A DNA stretch of 64,000 nucleotides from Marivita sp. (lineage in GTDB: Bacteria > Pseudomonadota > Alphaproteobacteria > Rhodobacterales > Rhodobacteraceae): NCBI RefSeq assembly GCF_020055635.1, contig NZ_JAIPUT010000002.1:124001-188000 (forward strand). Direction: 5' to 3'. Made by a program: the position numbers and the translations under genes. Below are positions 56,788-64,000 of the stretch, in pieces; within the stretch, counting starts at the first letter, position 1; every line of letters begins with the position of its first letter. The notes below the pieces were generated by a model. That model was given only the letters and a program-made list of their open reading frames with translations, did not search any database and had not been told where the DNA came from.

Positions 56788-57228
56788 GTGTCCGACCCCG
56801 AAGCCCTTACCCTGCATGCGACTGCGGTGGCCGTTCACGGGCGCGCGGTTCTTCTTTCCGGGGCCTCGGGGAGCGGAAAATCCTCGCTGGCGCTGGAAAT
56901 GATGGCGCGCGGCGCGACCCTCGTGGCGGATGACCGGGTGATCCTGTCCGAGGAGGCGGGCCACATCCTGTTGACCTGCCCCGATCCGCTTCTCGGGCTG
57001 ATCGAGGCGCGGGGCGTGGGACTTCTTTACGCAGCGTATCAATCCCCGGTGCCGCTTGCGCTCGTTGTCGATATGGATATCACGGAGACCGAACGGATGC
57101 CGGCACCAAGACGGATTTCCTACTTCACGCAAACGCTCCCGTTACTTCACAAAGTCGACTCCCGGCATTTTCCTGCGGCAATTCTGCAATATCTAAGGGC
57201 GGACGGGCGTGCGGATGCGCAGGCCTGA
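56788..57228 (+). CDS. hprK: Short HPr kinase/phosphorylase
   Basis: The 146-residue protein is only the C-terminal kinase core of HprK: P-loop GASGSGKSSLALEM near residue 24, the LVADDRV acidic motif and a GVGLL block. It lacks the N-terminal domain of the Firmicute enzyme, as usual in Alphaproteobacteria. It phosphorylates a serine of HPr (S49 of the downstream ptsH product). The start is GTG. It overlaps rapZ by 14 bases. Confidence 0.9.
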   Translation: MSDPEALTLHATAVAVHGRAVLLSGASGSGKSSLALEMMARGATLVADDRVILSEEAGHILLTCPDPLLGLIEARGVGLLYAAYQSPVPLALVVDMDITETERMPAPRRISYFTQTLPLLHKVDSRHFPAAILQYLRADGRADAQA

Positions 57229-58168
57229 ACGCGAAATCGAGGACATGGCGACCCAACCCGAAGCGAACCGCATCGTATTGGTCACCGGCCCGTCCGGGGC
57301 CGGACGGTCTACCGCGATCAATGTACTGGAAGACCTCGGATACGAGGCGATCGACAACATCCCGCTCCGGATGATCCCGCGGCTTTTCGACGGCGTTTCG
57401 ATCGATCATCCGCTGGCGCTTGGCATTGACGTGCGCAACCGCGATTTTTCGGTCGCGGGGTTGCTCGACCTGCATCTCGATCTTTCAAAACGTCCCGACA
57501 GTGCCGCGTCGCTCCTGTTCCTGGAGTGTCGGCCGGACATCCTGCTCCGGCGGTATTCCGAAACCCGGCGCCGCCATCCATTGGCGGGCGACGACACCCC
57601 GGAGGCCGGCATCGCGCGCGAGATCGAATTGTTGCGGCCCGTCGAGGAAAAGGCCGACATCCTGATCGACACCTCGCTTTTGTCGCCGCATGAGCTCAAG
57701 TCGGAACTGCATCAATGGTTTGCGGACCAGGGGTCACAGAAGCTGTCCGTCGCGGTGCAGTCGTTTTCCTACAAGCGCGGTCTGCCGCGTGGTCTTGACA
57801 TGGTCTTCGATTGCCGGTTTCTGTCCAACCCCCATTGGGAGCGCGGCCTGAAGGACAAGACCGGGCTGGATGCCGACGTGGCCCGGTTTGTCCACGCCGA
57901 CGCTCGGTTTGCGCCTTTTGTCGATCGGGTCACGGATCTGCTTGCCTTTCTGCTGCCCGAGATCGAGGCGGAGGGCAAAACCCATCTTTCGGTCGGGATC
58001 GGGTGTACCGGCGGGCAACACCGGTCGGTTATCGTGACGGAACACGTTGCAAGAGCCCTTGCAGACAGGGGCTTGCAAGTGTCAACTGACCATAGGGAAC
58101 TGGCCAGACGGGGACTCGTGGCCACTGGCAGCAAAGATCTGTCGGAACGCGGAAAGGCAACAGAGTGA
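57215..58168 (+). CDS. rapZ: RNase adapter protein RapZ-like nucleotide-binding protein
   Basis: The 317-residue protein has the N-terminal P-loop domain (LVTGPSGAGRSTAINVLEDLG), the YEAIDNIP segment and a C-terminal domain with FDCRFLSNPHW, GIGCTGGQHRSV and the VSTDHREL end. In E. coli RapZ controls glmS through small RNAs; the alphaproteobacterial role is less clear. The P-loop lysine is replaced by arginine (GAGRST). ATG 57215 is chosen; GTG 57209 and ATG 57245 are alternatives. Confidence 0.9.
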   Translation: MRRPEREIEDMATQPEANRIVLVTGPSGAGRSTAINVLEDLGYEAIDNIPLRMIPRLFDGVSIDHPLALGIDVRNRDFSVAGLLDLHLDLSKRPDSAASLLFLECRPDILLRRYSETRRRHPLAGDDTPEAGIAREIELLRPVEEKADILIDTSLLSPHELKSELHQWFADQGSQKLSVAVQSFSYKRGLPRGLDMVFDCRFLSNPHWERGLKDKTGLDADVARFVHADARFAPFVDRVTDLLAFLLPEIEAEGKTHLSVGIGCTGGQHRSVIVTEHVARALADRGLQVSTDHRELARRGLVATGSKDLSERGKATE

Positions 58169-58566
58169 TCGGGATCGTGATTGTCGCTCACGGTGGGTTG
58201 GCGAAAGAATATCTTTCTGCCGTCGAACATGTCGTCGGCCATCAGCCCGGCATGGCCGCCGTCTCGATCGAAGCGGATCACAACCGGGATTCCAAGCAAT
58301 CCGAGATCTGTAGCGTCGCGGACGAGGTCGACACGGGCAGTGGCGTCGTCATCGTGACGGACATGTTCGGCGGGTCTCCATCCAACCTGAGCCTGCGGGC
58401 CTGCCAGCCCGAAAACCGCCGCATCGTGTATGGTGCGAATTTGCCCATGTTGATCAAACTGGCCAAAAGCCGCAACAAGACCGTACCAGAGGCGGTCCGT
58501 GCGGCCTTGGACGCGGGTCGGAAATACATTGACAGCCAGAACATTACTCTGGATCAGAGCGCGTGA
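58165..58566 (+). CDS. manX: PTS EIIA component, mannose/fructose family
   Basis: The 133-residue EIIA(Man)-type protein has the phospho-histidine H9 in IVIVAHGGLAKEY and the GVVIVTDMFGGSPSN motif. With HPr it forms the soluble end of an incomplete PTS that has no visible sugar permease, so a regulatory role is expected. The GTG start overlaps the rapZ stop (GTGA). Confidence 0.93.
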   Translation: MIGIVIVAHGGLAKEYLSAVEHVVGHQPGMAAVSIEADHNRDSKQSEICSVADEVDTGSGVVIVTDMFGGSPSNLSLRACQPENRRIVYGANLPMLIKLAKSRNKTVPEAVRAALDAGRKYIDSQNITLDQSA

Positions 58567-58594
58567 TCGCAGGGGGTAGGGAAGGTTATCGAGC

Positions 58595-58873
58595 ATGTCC
58601 GTCATCGCGCACCGGGTTTTGAAGATCGTGAACGAGAAGGGGCTGCACGCCCGGGCGTCGGCCAGGCTGGTCGAGGTTGTCGAGGAGTTCGATGCCACGG
58701 CCGAGGTGCGCAAGGATGGCATGTGCGCGTCCGGGGACAGCATCATGGGCCTTTTGATGTTGGCAGCTTCCAAAGGAACCTCTATTGAGGTAGAGACCTC
58801 CGGGCCGGATGCGGAAGCCCTGGCCACGGCCATTGAACATCTGGTGGCCGACCGCTTTGGAGAAGGCTGCTGA
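58595..58873 (+). CDS. ptsH: Phosphocarrier protein HPr
   Basis: The 92-residue HPr has H18 in NEKGLHARAS (phosphorylated by enzyme I) and S49 in GDSIMGLLML (the HprK target). It lies 28 bases after manX. Enzyme I (ptsP/ptsI) is not in the window. Confidence 0.95.
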   Translation: MSVIAHRVLKIVNEKGLHARASARLVEVVEEFDATAEVRKDGMCASGDSIMGLLMLAASKGTSIEVETSGPDAEALATAIEHLVADRFGEGC

Positions 58874-58921
58874 TCGACAGGGTTCGGCAGGGCGAACGGA
58901 AACAGGACCGCACACTGCCTT

Positions 58922-59803
58922 ATGGTTGACAGCTATCAGCACACATCGACAGATGCGCCTTCCGTGGTGTCGGCTGATGTTCCCTATGACAAGCGCAAAC
59001 TCAGCTACGCCAATACCTTCACCAATCCGTGGAAAGCCAACACCATTCGCGCGTTGGAGTGGGTGACGGGCAAGATTCCCTTGCTCTATCTCGTGCGCCG
59101 GTTCGAGCGTATGGGCCCCGCCGAAGGCCAGGCCTTCTGGGCGCAGGCGCTTGGCTTGATGAATATCTCGCTTGAGACCCCGGCAGAGCAGATCGCGCGG
59201 ATCCCCAAAGACGGACCGGTGATCATCGTTGCAAACCATCCGCATGGGTTGGTGGACGGAATGGTCCTGGCCGAGCTGATCGGCCGGGTGCGCACGGATT
59301 ACAAGATCCTGACGCGGTCGCTGTTGACCGGGGTTTCCGAGGTCGAGCAGTTCATGATCCCGGTTCCGTTCCCGCACGAGGAAGACGCCCGCGAACAGAG
59401 CCTGGAGATGCGCAGCCGCGCCATGGCCCATCTCAAGCAGGGCGGCGTGATCGCGCTGTTTCCGTCCGGGCTCGTCGCCTCGAGCGACAGCTATTTCGGC
59501 CCGGCGATCGAACGAAGCTGGAATCCGTTCACCGCAAATCTCATCCAGCGGTCGGGCGCGACCGTCGTGCCGATCTTTTTCCCCGGTCAGAATTCACGCG
59601 CCTACCAGATCGCCAACCGGCTTTCGGCGACGCTCAGGCAGGGCTTGCTGATCCATGAAGTGATCCATGCCTGTGGCAAGCCGCAGACCCCGGTTGTCGG
59701 CGAGCCGATCCCGGCCGAAGCCATCGAGTCCTATGCCGGGCGCAGCCGGGAATTCGTGGCCTCGCTGCGCGAAACGACCTTGGCCCTCGGGAAGCGACCC
59801 TAA
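58922..59803 (+). CDS. Lysophospholipid acyltransferase family protein
   Basis: The 293-residue protein has the acyltransferase blocks in a variant form: NHPHGLVDGMVL (HX4D, near residue 104), then FPSGLVASSD and VPIFFPGQNSRAYQIANRL. The N-terminal 60 residues are polar, with no clear membrane helix. It resembles PlsC-fold proteins acting on non-standard lysolipids; the substrate is unknown. The ribosome site is weak. The start is 48 bp after ptsH, and it converges on the next gene with a 4-base overlap. Confidence 0.75.
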   Translation: MVDSYQHTSTDAPSVVSADVPYDKRKLSYANTFTNPWKANTIRALEWVTGKIPLLYLVRRFERMGPAEGQAFWAQALGLMNISLETPAEQIARIPKDGPVIIVANHPHGLVDGMVLAELIGRVRTDYKILTRSLLTGVSEVEQFMIPVPFPHEEDAREQSLEMRSRAMAHLKQGGVIALFPSGLVASSDSYFGPAIERSWNPFTANLIQRSGATVVPIFFPGQNSRAYQIANRLSATLRQGLLIHEVIHACGKPQTPVVGEPIPAEAIESYAGRSREFVASLRETTLALGKRP

Positions 59804-60675
59804 CGCGTCGGGACCGGTGTTTCGCCGCGATAATCGTAAAATCCGCGCTGCGTCTTGCGGCCCAGCCATCCGGCCTCGACATATTTGGTCAGCAAGGGGC
59901 AGGGCCGGTATTTCGTATCCGCCAGCCCGTCATGCAACACGTTCATGATCGCCAGACAGGTGTCGAGCCCGATGAAATCGGCAAGCTCCAGCGGTCCCAT
60001 CGGGTGGTTCGCGCCCAGCTTCATCGACTGGTCGATCGAGTTCACGTTTCCGACGCCTTCGTAAAGCGTATAGACCGCTTCGTTGATCATCGGCATCAGG
60101 ATGCGATTGACGATGAAGGCCGGGAAATCTTCGGCAGAGGCCGCGGTCTTGCCAAGCTTCTCGACGACTGCCAGGCAGGTTTCGTAGGTTGGCTTGTCCG
60201 TTGCGATCCCGCGGATCAGTTCGACCAGCTGCATCACCGGCACCGGGTTCATGAAGTGGAACCCCATGAATTTCTCGGGCCGATCCGTCCGGCTGGCAAG
60301 TCGCGTGATCGAGATCGACGAGGTATTGGACGTCAGGATCGTGTGATCGTCCAGGTGCGGCAGCAGGCTGTCGAAGATCTTCTGCTTGATCGTTTCCTGT
60401 TCGGTCGCGGCCTCGATGATGAGATCGGTCTTGGCGACCTGCGGTAATTCCCGGGTGATGACAATGCGGGACACGGCCTGATCGCGTTCCTCCTGGGTGA
60501 TCTTTTCACGGCTGACCTGGCGGTCCATGTTTTTTTCGATCAGGCTGAGCGCCCGTTTCAGGGCGTCTTCGCTGATGTCGTTCAGAACAACATCGTAGCC
60601 TGCCAGCGACATCACGTGGGCGATGCCGTTGCCCATCTGCCCGGCCCCGACCACGCCGATTGATTTCACCGTCAT
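59800..60675 (-). CDS. 3-hydroxybutyryl-CoA dehydrogenase
   Basis: The 291-residue protein has the NAD motif GVVGAGQMGNGIAHVMSLAG, the catalytic histidine segment FMGFHFMNPVPVMQLVE, the SNTSSISIT loop and C-terminal GLDTCLAIMNVLHDGL. It interconverts acetoacetyl-CoA and 3-hydroxybutyryl-CoA, upstream of crotonyl-CoA. The start MTVKSIGVVG has GGAG 7 bases upstream; the frame is open 15 codons higher. Confidence 0.93.
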   Translation of the reverse strand: MTVKSIGVVGAGQMGNGIAHVMSLAGYDVVLNDISEDALKRALSLIEKNMDRQVSREKITQEERDQAVSRIVITRELPQVAKTDLIIEAATEQETIKQKIFDSLLPHLDDHTILTSNTSSISITRLASRTDRPEKFMGFHFMNPVPVMQLVELIRGIATDKPTYETCLAVVEKLGKTAASAEDFPAFIVNRILMPMINEAVYTLYEGVGNVNSIDQSMKLGANHPMGPLELADFIGLDTCLAIMNVLHDGLADTKYRPCPLLTKYVEAGWLGRKTQRGFYDYRGETPVPTR

Positions 60676-60826
60676 GCGAATGCTCCGTCCGTTTCGCGGC
60701 AACAATGACTTGTGGGGCAAGGCGCTGCAAGGCGGATCGGCGCGTTCCGTCCAAATTTAGGTTTAGCGATTTGGGAACCGAATCGGGGCAGTCTCATCCT
60801 CGGGTGAAAGGAAAGGGGGTGGGATC

Positions 60827-61645
60827 ATGACAATTCCCGCAACGCACGATCATGGAATTGATTATGCGCCATGTCGATACAATGCATCGCGGCTCTGGTT
60901 TCGCGGTCCGCGCAGACCATTGCGACTGCCATATGTGGCCTGCCTTGGCGGGTCCGAAGTGTACGGGCGTTATCTGGAACGGCCCTGGCCTACCCTGCTC
61001 GAGGGGCAGGTGTCGCGCATTGTCGTCAATCTCGGGATAGAGAATGCCGGCATTGACGCCTATCTGAACGATCCGGGGGCCATGGTGACGGCCGCCAAGG
61101 CCGATGTCTGCGTGGTGCACCTGGCCTGCAGCCATAACACGTCGAACCGGTTCTATTCGGTTCATCCGCGCCGGAACGACCGTTTTCTCAAGGCGTCGGA
61201 GTCGCTGAAATCGCTTTATCCGGAGATGGACTTCACCGAAGTGCATTTCACGCGGCACCTGCTGAAAAGGTTGCAGGCGATCTGTCCTGACCGGTTCGAT
61301 CTGGTCGCGGGTGAGGCGCGCCATGCATGGCGGGCCCGGATGCGGCATCTGATCAGCCAGATGGACGGTGCGGTGGTTCTGCTCTGGTTCAATCCGACGC
61401 CTTTGATGGACGGGAATGCCGGTCTTGGAGAGGGTGATCCCTTCCTGACCCGTGCGCTTGTCCAGTCCTTCGCGCCGCATGTCAGGGACATCGTGGAGGT
61501 CGTGCCACCGGACTGGCGCGCGGGTCACGAGGCGATGGTTGTCCCACCTCTGGAAGAGACACGCGCAGAGCATCTGCCCGGCCCGGCTGCACATGGCTTG
61601 CTGGCGCAGGTCCTGGCGAAGCGGATCAATGCGCTGACACAATAG
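60827..61645 (+). CDS. DUF6473-type protein
   Basis: The 272-residue protein starts with IDYAPCRYNASRLWFRGPRR followed by VACLGGSEVYGRYLERPW, a pattern I associate with DUF6473, a family frequent in Rhodobacteraceae. Later blocks are VNLGIENAGIDAYLND, HLACSHNTSNRFYSVHPRRND and PPDWRAGHEAMVVPPL. The GG(S/T)E...G turn is reminiscent of SGNH-like folds, but no catalytic set is clear. Function unknown. It is transcribed alone, convergent with etfA. Confidence 0.65.
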   Translation: MTIPATHDHGIDYAPCRYNASRLWFRGPRRPLRLPYVACLGGSEVYGRYLERPWPTLLEGQVSRIVVNLGIENAGIDAYLNDPGAMVTAAKADVCVVHLACSHNTSNRFYSVHPRRNDRFLKASESLKSLYPEMDFTEVHFTRHLLKRLQAICPDRFDLVAGEARHAWRARMRHLISQMDGAVVLLWFNPTPLMDGNAGLGEGDPFLTRALVQSFAPHVRDIVEVVPPDWRAGHEAMVVPPLEETRAEHLPGPAAHGLLAQVLAKRINALTQ

Positions 61646-61677
61646 AAAACGGCGCGCCCGGTCAGGCGCGCCGTTTC
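61645..61677. terminator. Bidirectional terminator between the DUF6473 gene and etfA
   Basis: A perfect 12-bp stem aaacggcgcgcc/ggcgcgccgttt (61647-61658 with 61665-61676) has a 6-base loop. It carries A/T at both outer ends and lies between convergent stops. Confidence 0.75.
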
Positions 61678-61696
61678 GCGGTCATGCCATGTTGGA

Positions 61697-62626
61697 TCAG
61701 CTCAGCTTTTCGGTCAGTTCCGGAACGGCTTCGAACAGGTCTGCAACCAGCCCGTAATCCGCGACCTGGAAGATCGGAGCTTCTTCGTCCTTGTTGATCG
61801 CGACGATGATCTTGGAGTCCTTCATGCCCGCGAGGTGCTGAATCGCGCCAGAGATGCCGACGGCGATATATAGATCGGGTGCCACGACCTTGCCGGTCTG
61901 ACCGACCTGCCAGTCGTTGGGGGCAAAGCCGGAATCCACCGCCGCGCGCGATGCACCAACCGCGGCGCCCAGGGCGTCGGCCAGTTTTTCGATCATGGCG
62001 AAGTCGTCTTCCGACCCGACGCCACGGCCACCCGACACGACAACGCCGGCAGATGTCAGTTCAGGCCGGTCGCTTGCGGCGACCTTGTCCTCGACCCATT
62101 CGCTGAGGCCGGGATTGTCACCTGTCGCGATGGCTTCGACAGAGGCCGATCCCCCGGTCGGAGCGACATCGAATGTCGAGGTCCGGAAGGAAATGACCTT
62201 GGTCGCATCCGAGGATTTCACGGTCTGGATCGCGTTGCCGGCGTAAATCGGACGCTCGAACGTGTCGGCATCCACGACCGCGGTCACATCGGTGATGACC
62301 ATGACATCCAGCAGCGCCGCAACGCGCGGCAGGATGTTCTTGGCATCGGTGGTCGCGGGGGCGACGATGTGGGAATAGTCACCCGCCATCGAGGCGATCA
62401 GCGCCGCAACCGGTTCGGCCAGGCGGTGACCGTAAAGATCGTCCTCGGCCAGCAGCACCTTGGACACACCTTCCAGGGTCGCGGCTTCGTCGGCGGCGGC
62501 TTTCGCTGTCGCACCGGCGGCCAGAACCACCACGTCACCCAGCGCTTTCGCGGCGGTCACGGACTTGGCGGTGGCGTCCATCGCCAGGGTGCCGTCGGTG
62601 ATCTCGGCAATCAGAAGTACAGCCAT
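61697..62626 (-). CDS. etfA: Electron transfer flavoprotein alpha subunit
   Basis: The 309-residue EtfA has the N-terminal nucleotide-fold domain and the C-terminal FAD-binding motif (VVSGGRGVGSEDDFAM, DSGFAPNDWQVGQTGKVVAPDLYIAVGISGAIQHLAGM). With EtfB it accepts electrons from acyl-CoA dehydrogenases such as Mcd and passes them to ETF-ubiquinone oxidoreductase. Its ATG directly abuts the etfB stop. Confidence 0.96.
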   Translation of the reverse strand: MAVLLIAEITDGTLAMDATAKSVTAAKALGDVVVLAAGATAKAAADEAATLEGVSKVLLAEDDLYGHRLAEPVAALIASMAGDYSHIVAPATTDAKNILPRVAALLDVMVITDVTAVVDADTFERPIYAGNAIQTVKSSDATKVISFRTSTFDVAPTGGSASVEAIATGDNPGLSEWVEDKVAASDRPELTSAGVVVSGGRGVGSEDDFAMIEKLADALGAAVGASRAAVDSGFAPNDWQVGQTGKVVAPDLYIAVGISGAIQHLAGMKDSKIIVAINKDEEAPIFQVADYGLVADLFEAVPELTEKLS

Positions 62627-63385
62627 TTACACAGCCCCCGCTTCTTTGAGTTTCGCTACCAGTTCGTCAACCGAGGCCACCTTGATCCCCGCGGCGCGCT
62701 CTTCGGGTTCGGAGGTCTTGAGGATTTCGAGGCGTGGCGTGACGTCGACGCCGTAATCGGCGGCTGTCTTTTCATCCAGCGGCTTTTTCTTGGCCTTCAT
62801 GATGTTCGGCAGCGACGCGTAACGCGGCTCGTTCAGGCGCAAATCGGTCGAGATGATCGCCGGCATCTTGACCTTGATGGTCTGCAAGCCGCCATCCACT
62901 TCGCGGGTGACAACGGCGTGGTCGCCGTCGATGTCGACGTTGTTGGCATACATCGCCTGGGACCAGCCCAGCAGCGCCGACAGCATCTGGCCGGTGGCGT
63001 TCATGTCATTGTCGATCGCCTGCTTGCCGCACAGAACCAGACCCGGTTCTTCTTCCTTGACGATGGCGGCCAGGATTTTCGCGACAGCCAGCGGTTCGAT
63101 ATCGGTGTGCACGTCATCGGCGGCAACCACGAGGATCGCGCGATCCGCGCCCATCGCAAGCGCCGTGCGCAGGGTTTCCTGGCTTTGCTTCACGCCAATG
63201 CTGACGGCCACGATCTCGTCGGCCTTGCCGGCTTCCTTCAGGCGGATCGCTTCTTCGACGGCGATTTCGTCGAACGGGTTCATCGACATTTTGACGTTGG
63301 CGAGATCGACACCGGACCCGTCCGCCTTTACGCGAACTTTGACGTTGTAATCGATCACGCGTTTGACAGGCACCAGGACCTTCAT
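62627..63385 (-). CDS. etfB: Electron transfer flavoprotein beta subunit
   Basis: The 252-residue EtfB has [20 protein letters not shown] at the start, the [17 protein letters not shown] signature, AMP-site [16 protein letters not shown] and the [22 protein letters not shown] loop. The ATG at 63385 gives the family start; the frame is open 21 codons higher. An atcgcaga-tgtt-tctgcgat hairpin (63407-63426) lies just upstream of the start, in the leader or promoter. Confidence 0.96.
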   Translation of the reverse strand: MKVLVPVKRVIDYNVKVRVKADGSGVDLANVKMSMNPFDEIAVEEAIRLKEAGKADEIVAVSIGVKQSQETLRTALAMGADRAILVVAADDVHTDIEPLAVAKILAAIVKEEEPGLVLCGKQAIDNDMNATGQMLSALLGWSQAMYANNVDIDGDHAVVTREVDGGLQTIKVKMPAIISTDLRLNEPRYASLPNIMKAKKKPLDEKTAADYGVDVTPRLEILKTSEPEERAAGIKVASVDELVAKLKEAGAV

Positions 63386-63579
63386 AAGCGCGTTCCTCTC
63401 GTTGGGATCGCAGATGTTTCTGCGATTCTGACGTTTCGTTCCGGGCAAGGGATACCCAACCCTGACCTAGGGAAACAGGGCAAAATCGTCACGTTAGCGC
63501 CATCGGACGTCGCGTTTTCCGGATTTCCTGTGGCGGTCGGGAAATGTGCCGATATGGCAGGGACGCCGGTTCAGGCACA

Positions 63580-64000
63580 TCAGTCGCAGATCGTCTTCAA
63601 TGCCTGCCATTCCTGCGCGGTCATCACCGGGACGGGGTCGAACCCCTCGGGTGTTGCCTCGCGGGCCGCCTCGACGCGGTCGCCCAGGGCGGGATGGCTC
63701 AGGAAATGGCCAACAAGCGGGCCGGTATCGCCGCCCATTTCAAGGAACCTCTCGAACATGGTGGCGAGCGCGGATGGGGCGATGTCGGCCTCGATCAACA
63801 GGGCATGAGCAAACACATCCGCAGTCGCCTCGGCGCTTTGGCTGTAATTCGCCTCGATCAGGCGTTCTGCCAGCAGCAAGACGGCGGCACCGCCCGCGAA
63901 ATCGCCAAAGATCAGCCCCAGCACACCCAGTGATCCGGCAGAGCGCAAGGCATGGCGCGTCGGGTCGCGGCTGACCACGTGACCGATTTCATGGGCGAAC
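63580..64000 (-). CDS. M48 family zinc metalloprotease, C-terminal part (5' end outside the window)
   Basis: The frame runs off the window edge. The first visible residues read FAHEIGHVVSRDPTRH, containing the HEXXH zinc motif (HEIGH). The second zinc-ligand region is ANYSQSAEATADVFAHALL (E in SAEATAD) and the HPALGDRVEAAR end is typical of M48 proteases (Ste24/BepA type). A hydrophobic stretch of Gly, Leu, Ala and Phe lies between. The TGA stop is at 63580-63582. About 140 residues are visible; the N-terminus is missing. Confidence 0.85.
   Translation of the reverse strand, partial: FAHEIGHVVSRDPTRHALRSAGSLGVLGLIFGDFAGGAAVLLLAERLIEANYSQSAEATADVFAHALLIEADIAPSALATMFERFLEMGGDTGPLVGHFLSHPALGDRVEAAREATPEGFDPVPVMTAQEWQALKTICD

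Noticed and set aside
63407-63426. Hairpin atcgcaga-tgtt-tctgcgat before etfB as a riboswitch or terminator
   Set aside because: It is a single short stem without T-tract or further conserved structure; could be an operator but nothing supports a specific call.

Overview
The window is one uninterrupted piece of alphaproteobacterial core chromosome, most likely from the Rhodobacterales (Roseobacter/Rhodobacter side). The evidence is the high GC, the sdh-mdh-suc-lpd block interleaved with ethylmalonyl-CoA (EMC) pathway genes, the pckA-chvI-chvG-hprK-rapZ-manX-ptsH cluster with a short HprK, a SucB with two lipoyl domains, a mesaconyl-CoA hydratase of 343 residues, and a luxR/luxI pair. I see no transposase, integrase, phage gene, CRISPR array, tRNA or rRNA. 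Genus and species cannot be fixed from the sequence alone.

Layout. 1-3.8 kb: the 3' end of ftsX, plsC, a PPOX flavoprotein, a non-coding stretch dense in nested hairpins, ornithine decarboxylase and a small membrane protein. 3.8-11 kb (minus strand): mcl2-nnrU-DUF1737-mch plus a membrane protein, then sdhC-sdhD-sdhA-lipoprotein-sdhB. 11-25.5 kb: a small exported protein, a TSUP permease, mdh, a 606-residue coiled-coil/repeat protein, sucC-sucD-DUF805-sucA-sucB-MAPEG-lpd and a DUF1989 protein. 25.5-34.9 kb: a membrane protein, an H-NS-like gene coupled to deoD, ecm (ethylmalonyl-CoA mutase), a PlsB-like acyltransferase, ccr (crotonyl-CoA carboxylase/reductase), a small protein overlapping luxR, and luxI. 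34.9-47 kb: a RecD-like helicase, an MDR oxidoreductase, an acyl-CoA synthetase, a MaoC hydratase, rpe, ghrA and the rod-shape operon mreBCD-mrdA-rodA. 47-64 kb: a small membrane protein, a dimethylglycine/sarcosine dehydrogenase-like enzyme, mcd (methylsuccinyl-CoA dehydrogenase), pckA, chvI-chvG-hprK-rapZ-manX-ptsH, an acyltransferase, 3-hydroxybutyryl-CoA dehydrogenase, a DUF6473 protein, etfBA and the C-terminal part of an M48 protease.

The genes form a carbon hub. Acetyl-CoA enters the EMC pathway (Ccr, Ecm, Mcd, Mch, Mcl2), leaves as glyoxylate and C4 units into the TCA cycle (Sdh, Mdh, SucABCD, Lpd), and PckA draws oxaloacetate into gluconeogenesis. EtfAB is the expected electron acceptor for Mcd. 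Two regulatory patterns stand out. First, perfect TGTGATCACA palindromes occur as pairs exactly 21 bp apart, at nearly the same distance upstream of sdhC and of sucC. Second, a motif close to YGCAACAANATTAC lies upstream of all four EMC transcription units here (mcl2-mch, ecm, ccr, mcd), usually close to the likely transcription start. Other structure includes a run of four palindromes between convergent genes at 50.4 kb, a tandem candidate operator between pckA and chvI, and two dispersed-type palindromic repeats in the suc-lpd operon.
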